This document shows positions 19,198-20,960 of a stretch of DNA of 20,960 nucleotides, one piece after another. The notes below the pieces were generated by a model. It did no database searches. It saw only the letters and a list, made by a program, of their open reading frames with translations, and had not been told where the DNA came from. Position numbers and translations under genes: made by a program. Origin of the DNA: a virus; IMG/VR virus record IMGVR_UViG_3300010430_000528, positions 1 to 20,960 of that record; one strand, written 5' to 3'. Every line of letters starts with the position of its first letter. The stretch's first letter is position 1.

Positions 19198-20960
19198 TGC
19201 CGATTCATACCTATAGCCTAAGACAACGCACCGGGACGTTTACGCCGCCCGAAACCAGTTACCCGACGACATGCGAGGATCAGTACACGTCCTTTAGCAA
19301 ACGTCGATTAGGCATGATAGGCACTATCCATAACGAAACCTTGATAGCGGGGCACCGATATTTGTGCATCGGATCAGGTAAAGCGTTCCCAACTCCCGCC
19401 ACGCAGGCGGTGGAGTTTCGAGGCGGAACCGGCCAGATCGGAAACACAAACGTTAAGCCGAATATGTTCGGAATACCTAGGGGAGACGGTACGCGGTGGG
19501 TGCGTAACTCCGCTATGAACGTGTACACGCAACCAGGCGGCGACGATCACGGGTGGACCGGCGTTCATATTGAGCCGTTCCAAAAAATGAACTACCTAGC
19601 CTTGGATTTAGATTCGGGCTTAGTAGAAAACACCGATTGGTTTCACACCTACGACGGCACTAACCACGCGGACATGGACAACACGTTTGGGAACAACCCC
19701 GGCGCATCCGTGACTTGGACACCGGACGGAACTAGCGATTACTTAGTTATGGGTTCCTTTCGTTTACAATCAAACGCGGACACAACTTTCGGGGCGATGC
19801 GGCTTCGCGATACAACCGATTCAGCAACGCGTGCGCAGATTGGCTTAAACTCCAACCATTCGGCGGCGGTCGTAATTAATCAGATCCTACCTTATATCTA
19901 TGTGGCTCCGGCCGCTTCGTCGCGCACCGTTCGCCTGGAAGGGATAGGCGAAAGTATTTGGGATATGGTGAATTCGGAAATCATCATTATCCGATTGAAC
20001 GCCTTCGAAACTTATGGATACGCCCAAAGCGCACCGGGTACGACTGGGCATAACGTTTCGTATGCTTCTAAAGGTAGCTTTAACATTGACTGCGACGATC
20101 GCGATCAACTCCACTACTTCGGCTATTCGCAATGGGACATAACGGCCGATAGTGACGGCGTTAGTTCAAAAGTGGAGCTAGGCGCGACGGAAATCTACGA
20201 CGCTAACCAGTCCGGCGGCGATGATTACGCCGGGACAATCAACGGAACGGCCGGCGGCGAAAGCGCGAAGGTAGGTTATTTTCTACATGACGTTGTAAGC
20301 GGAGCGAATGTTGCGGGCGGCTCTAAGTTGCTCGACATGAAGATGAAAACCAACAACGCGAGCATGACTCTAGAAAACGTTTGTATGTTTGCGTTCGGTA
20401 CACGCCTAGCCGATGATCCCGCACAAGTTAGAGCGGTGCACGGTATTAATGACGTAGCCGACAAAACCGGAGCAGGCTACGACGTGGACCGGCGCGAAGA
20501 CGGCGGTACGTTCTTTTCGAACAACGGAGCCGGCCCCGTTGATAAAAACAACTTAGTAGACATTCGAGATTTTACGAACAAACCGCACCTATTCATCGAT
20601 CACGGTTTGTATCACTGCGATTCTGGCGGGACTAACAGTAGATCGTTTTACGTAGATCACTTTACCGGCGATTTTAATAGCGGCGTCGGGAGTATGACGA
20701 ACGAATTCCAACTTAGAAGCCGCACAAGGCAACGAGACGCGTGGATTGCACAACAACAAATGTCTATGCAGGTGTTCACGCCCACCGATGAAAGTTGGAT
20801 CTACCAGCTTGGCGGGTTTTCCCAAAATACCCCCACGACCGTAGGTAACGCTTGGACGGGTATCTTCGGACTAGAGCTAAGCGAACTAACGGCAATCCCC
20901 GATGCGGTTACGGCTTCGGGCGATTATATGCTAGCCACCGACGCGGTTGCTATTCCCAGC
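19197..20960 (+). CDS. modular tail fibre / adhesin, continuing past the right edge
   Basis: A reading frame open from ATG 19197 (TAATG with gpJ) to the last base, 588 codons with no stop. I do not recognise a named family. After a head of about 130 residues it shows three degenerate beta modules, each starting with a hydrophobic strand pair and ending in a similar final strand: 182-275 (DYLVMGSFRLQS ... SEIIIIRLNAFETYGYAQS), 305-402 (LHYFGYSQWDIT ... MTLENVCMFAFGTRL) and roughly 470-570 (PHLFIDHGLYHC ... WTGIFGLELSEL). The RLNAFETY and TVRLEG pieces recall repeated modules in marine-phage tail proteins. Context after gpJ makes it a receptor-binding fibre or its support. The C-terminal receptor-binding end lies outside the window. 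Confidence 0.8.
   Translation, partial: MPIHTYSLRQRTGTFTPPETSYPTTCEDQYTSFSKRRLGMIGTIHNETLIAGHRYLCIGSGKAFPTPATQAVEFRGGTGQIGNTNVKPNMFGIPRGDGTRWVRNSAMNVYTQPGGDDHGWTGVHIEPFQKMNYLALDLDSGLVENTDWFHTYDGTNHADMDNTFGNNPGASVTWTPDGTSDYLVMGSFRLQSNADTTFGAMRLRDTTDSATRAQIGLNSNHSAAVVINQILPYIYVAPAASSRTVRLEGIGESIWDMVNSEIIIIRLNAFETYGYAQSAPGTTGHNVSYASKGSFNIDCDDRDQLHYFGYSQWDITADSDGVSSKVELGATEIYDANQSGGDDYAGTINGTAGGESAKVGYFLHDVVSGANVAGGSKLLDMKMKTNNASMTLENVCMFAFGTRLADDPAQVRAVHGINDVADKTGAGYDVDRREDGGTFFSNNGAGPVDKNNLVDIRDFTNKPHLFIDHGLYHCDSGGTNSRSFYVDHFTGDFNSGVGSMTNEFQLRSRTRQRDAWIAQQQMSMQVFTPTDESWIYQLGGFSQNTPTTVGNAWTGIFGLELSELTAIPDAVTASGDYMLATDAVAIPS

Noticed and set aside
1-20960. CRISPR arrays, tRNA genes, insertion sequences, integrase or attachment sites
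   Set aside because: No regularly spaced direct repeats, cloverleaf-like sequence, transposase or recombinase motifs were seen; the window is continuous structural coding sequence.

Overview
This window is a contiguous stretch of a tailed double-stranded DNA phage or prophage. It covers DNA packaging, head, neck, contractile tail, baseplate and the start of a fibre. Every gene I can support is on the + strand, coding is essentially continuous, and there is no gene-free stretch over 300 bases. A sheath, a tube, a spike of the Gp138 type and gpJ/gp25-like wedge proteins identify a contractile-tailed (myovirus-type) virion with a compact baseplate like that of small-myovirus/Pam3-like phages. 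ATG, GTG and TTG starts with Shine-Dalgarno leaders indicate a bacterial host. A predicted lipoprotein and a membrane-puncturing spike fit a Gram-negative or cyanobacterial host, but the host cannot be named from this sequence.

Layout. 1-3.9 kb: a Cys-rich small protein, the large terminase (278-1702), a CxxC mini-protein, a predicted lipoprotein, a DUF935-type portal (2099-3538), a zinc-ribbon mini-protein and a small helical protein. 3.9-8.3 kb: a 709-aa fusion (P-loop polynucleotide-kinase-like, uracil-DNA-glycosylase-like and XkdF protease domains), a scaffold-like acidic protein with a nested internal start, a DUF2190 decoration protein and the major capsid protein. 8.3-10.4 kb: an AT-hook mini-protein and four neck/head-tail joining proteins. 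10.4-14.5 kb: sheath, tube, a tail assembly chaperone with a well-formed -1 programmed frameshift, and a short tape measure. 14.5-19.2 kb: Dit-like protein, plug, hub, spike, a small Ala-rich protein, gp25-like wedge and gpJ with an inserted module. 19.2 kb to the right edge: a modular fibre/adhesin that continues beyond the window.

How it works together. Terminase and portal package DNA into a shell built from capsid protein on the scaffold-like protein. The XkdF-type protease would then mature the shell, and DUF2190 would decorate it. Neck proteins close the head and join it to a sheath/tube tail about 80 nm long (set by the 529-aa tape measure). The baseplate ends in an HxH-containing spike, and the last ORF likely touches the host.

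The most noteworthy items are (1) the kinase/glycosylase/protease fusion sitting in the head-protease slot, (2) the nested in-frame scaffold start at 6193, (3) the T TTT TTA slip site with a hairpin 8 nt downstream, which joins an otherwise start-less ORF (12648-12893) to the tail chaperone, (4) the XkdF C-terminal signature displaced onto the scaffold gene, and (5) inserted or tandem beta modules in gpJ and the fibre. Genes are frequently coupled through TAATG/ATGA junctions, whereas the abundant virion proteins have gaps with strong Shine-Dalgarno leaders.
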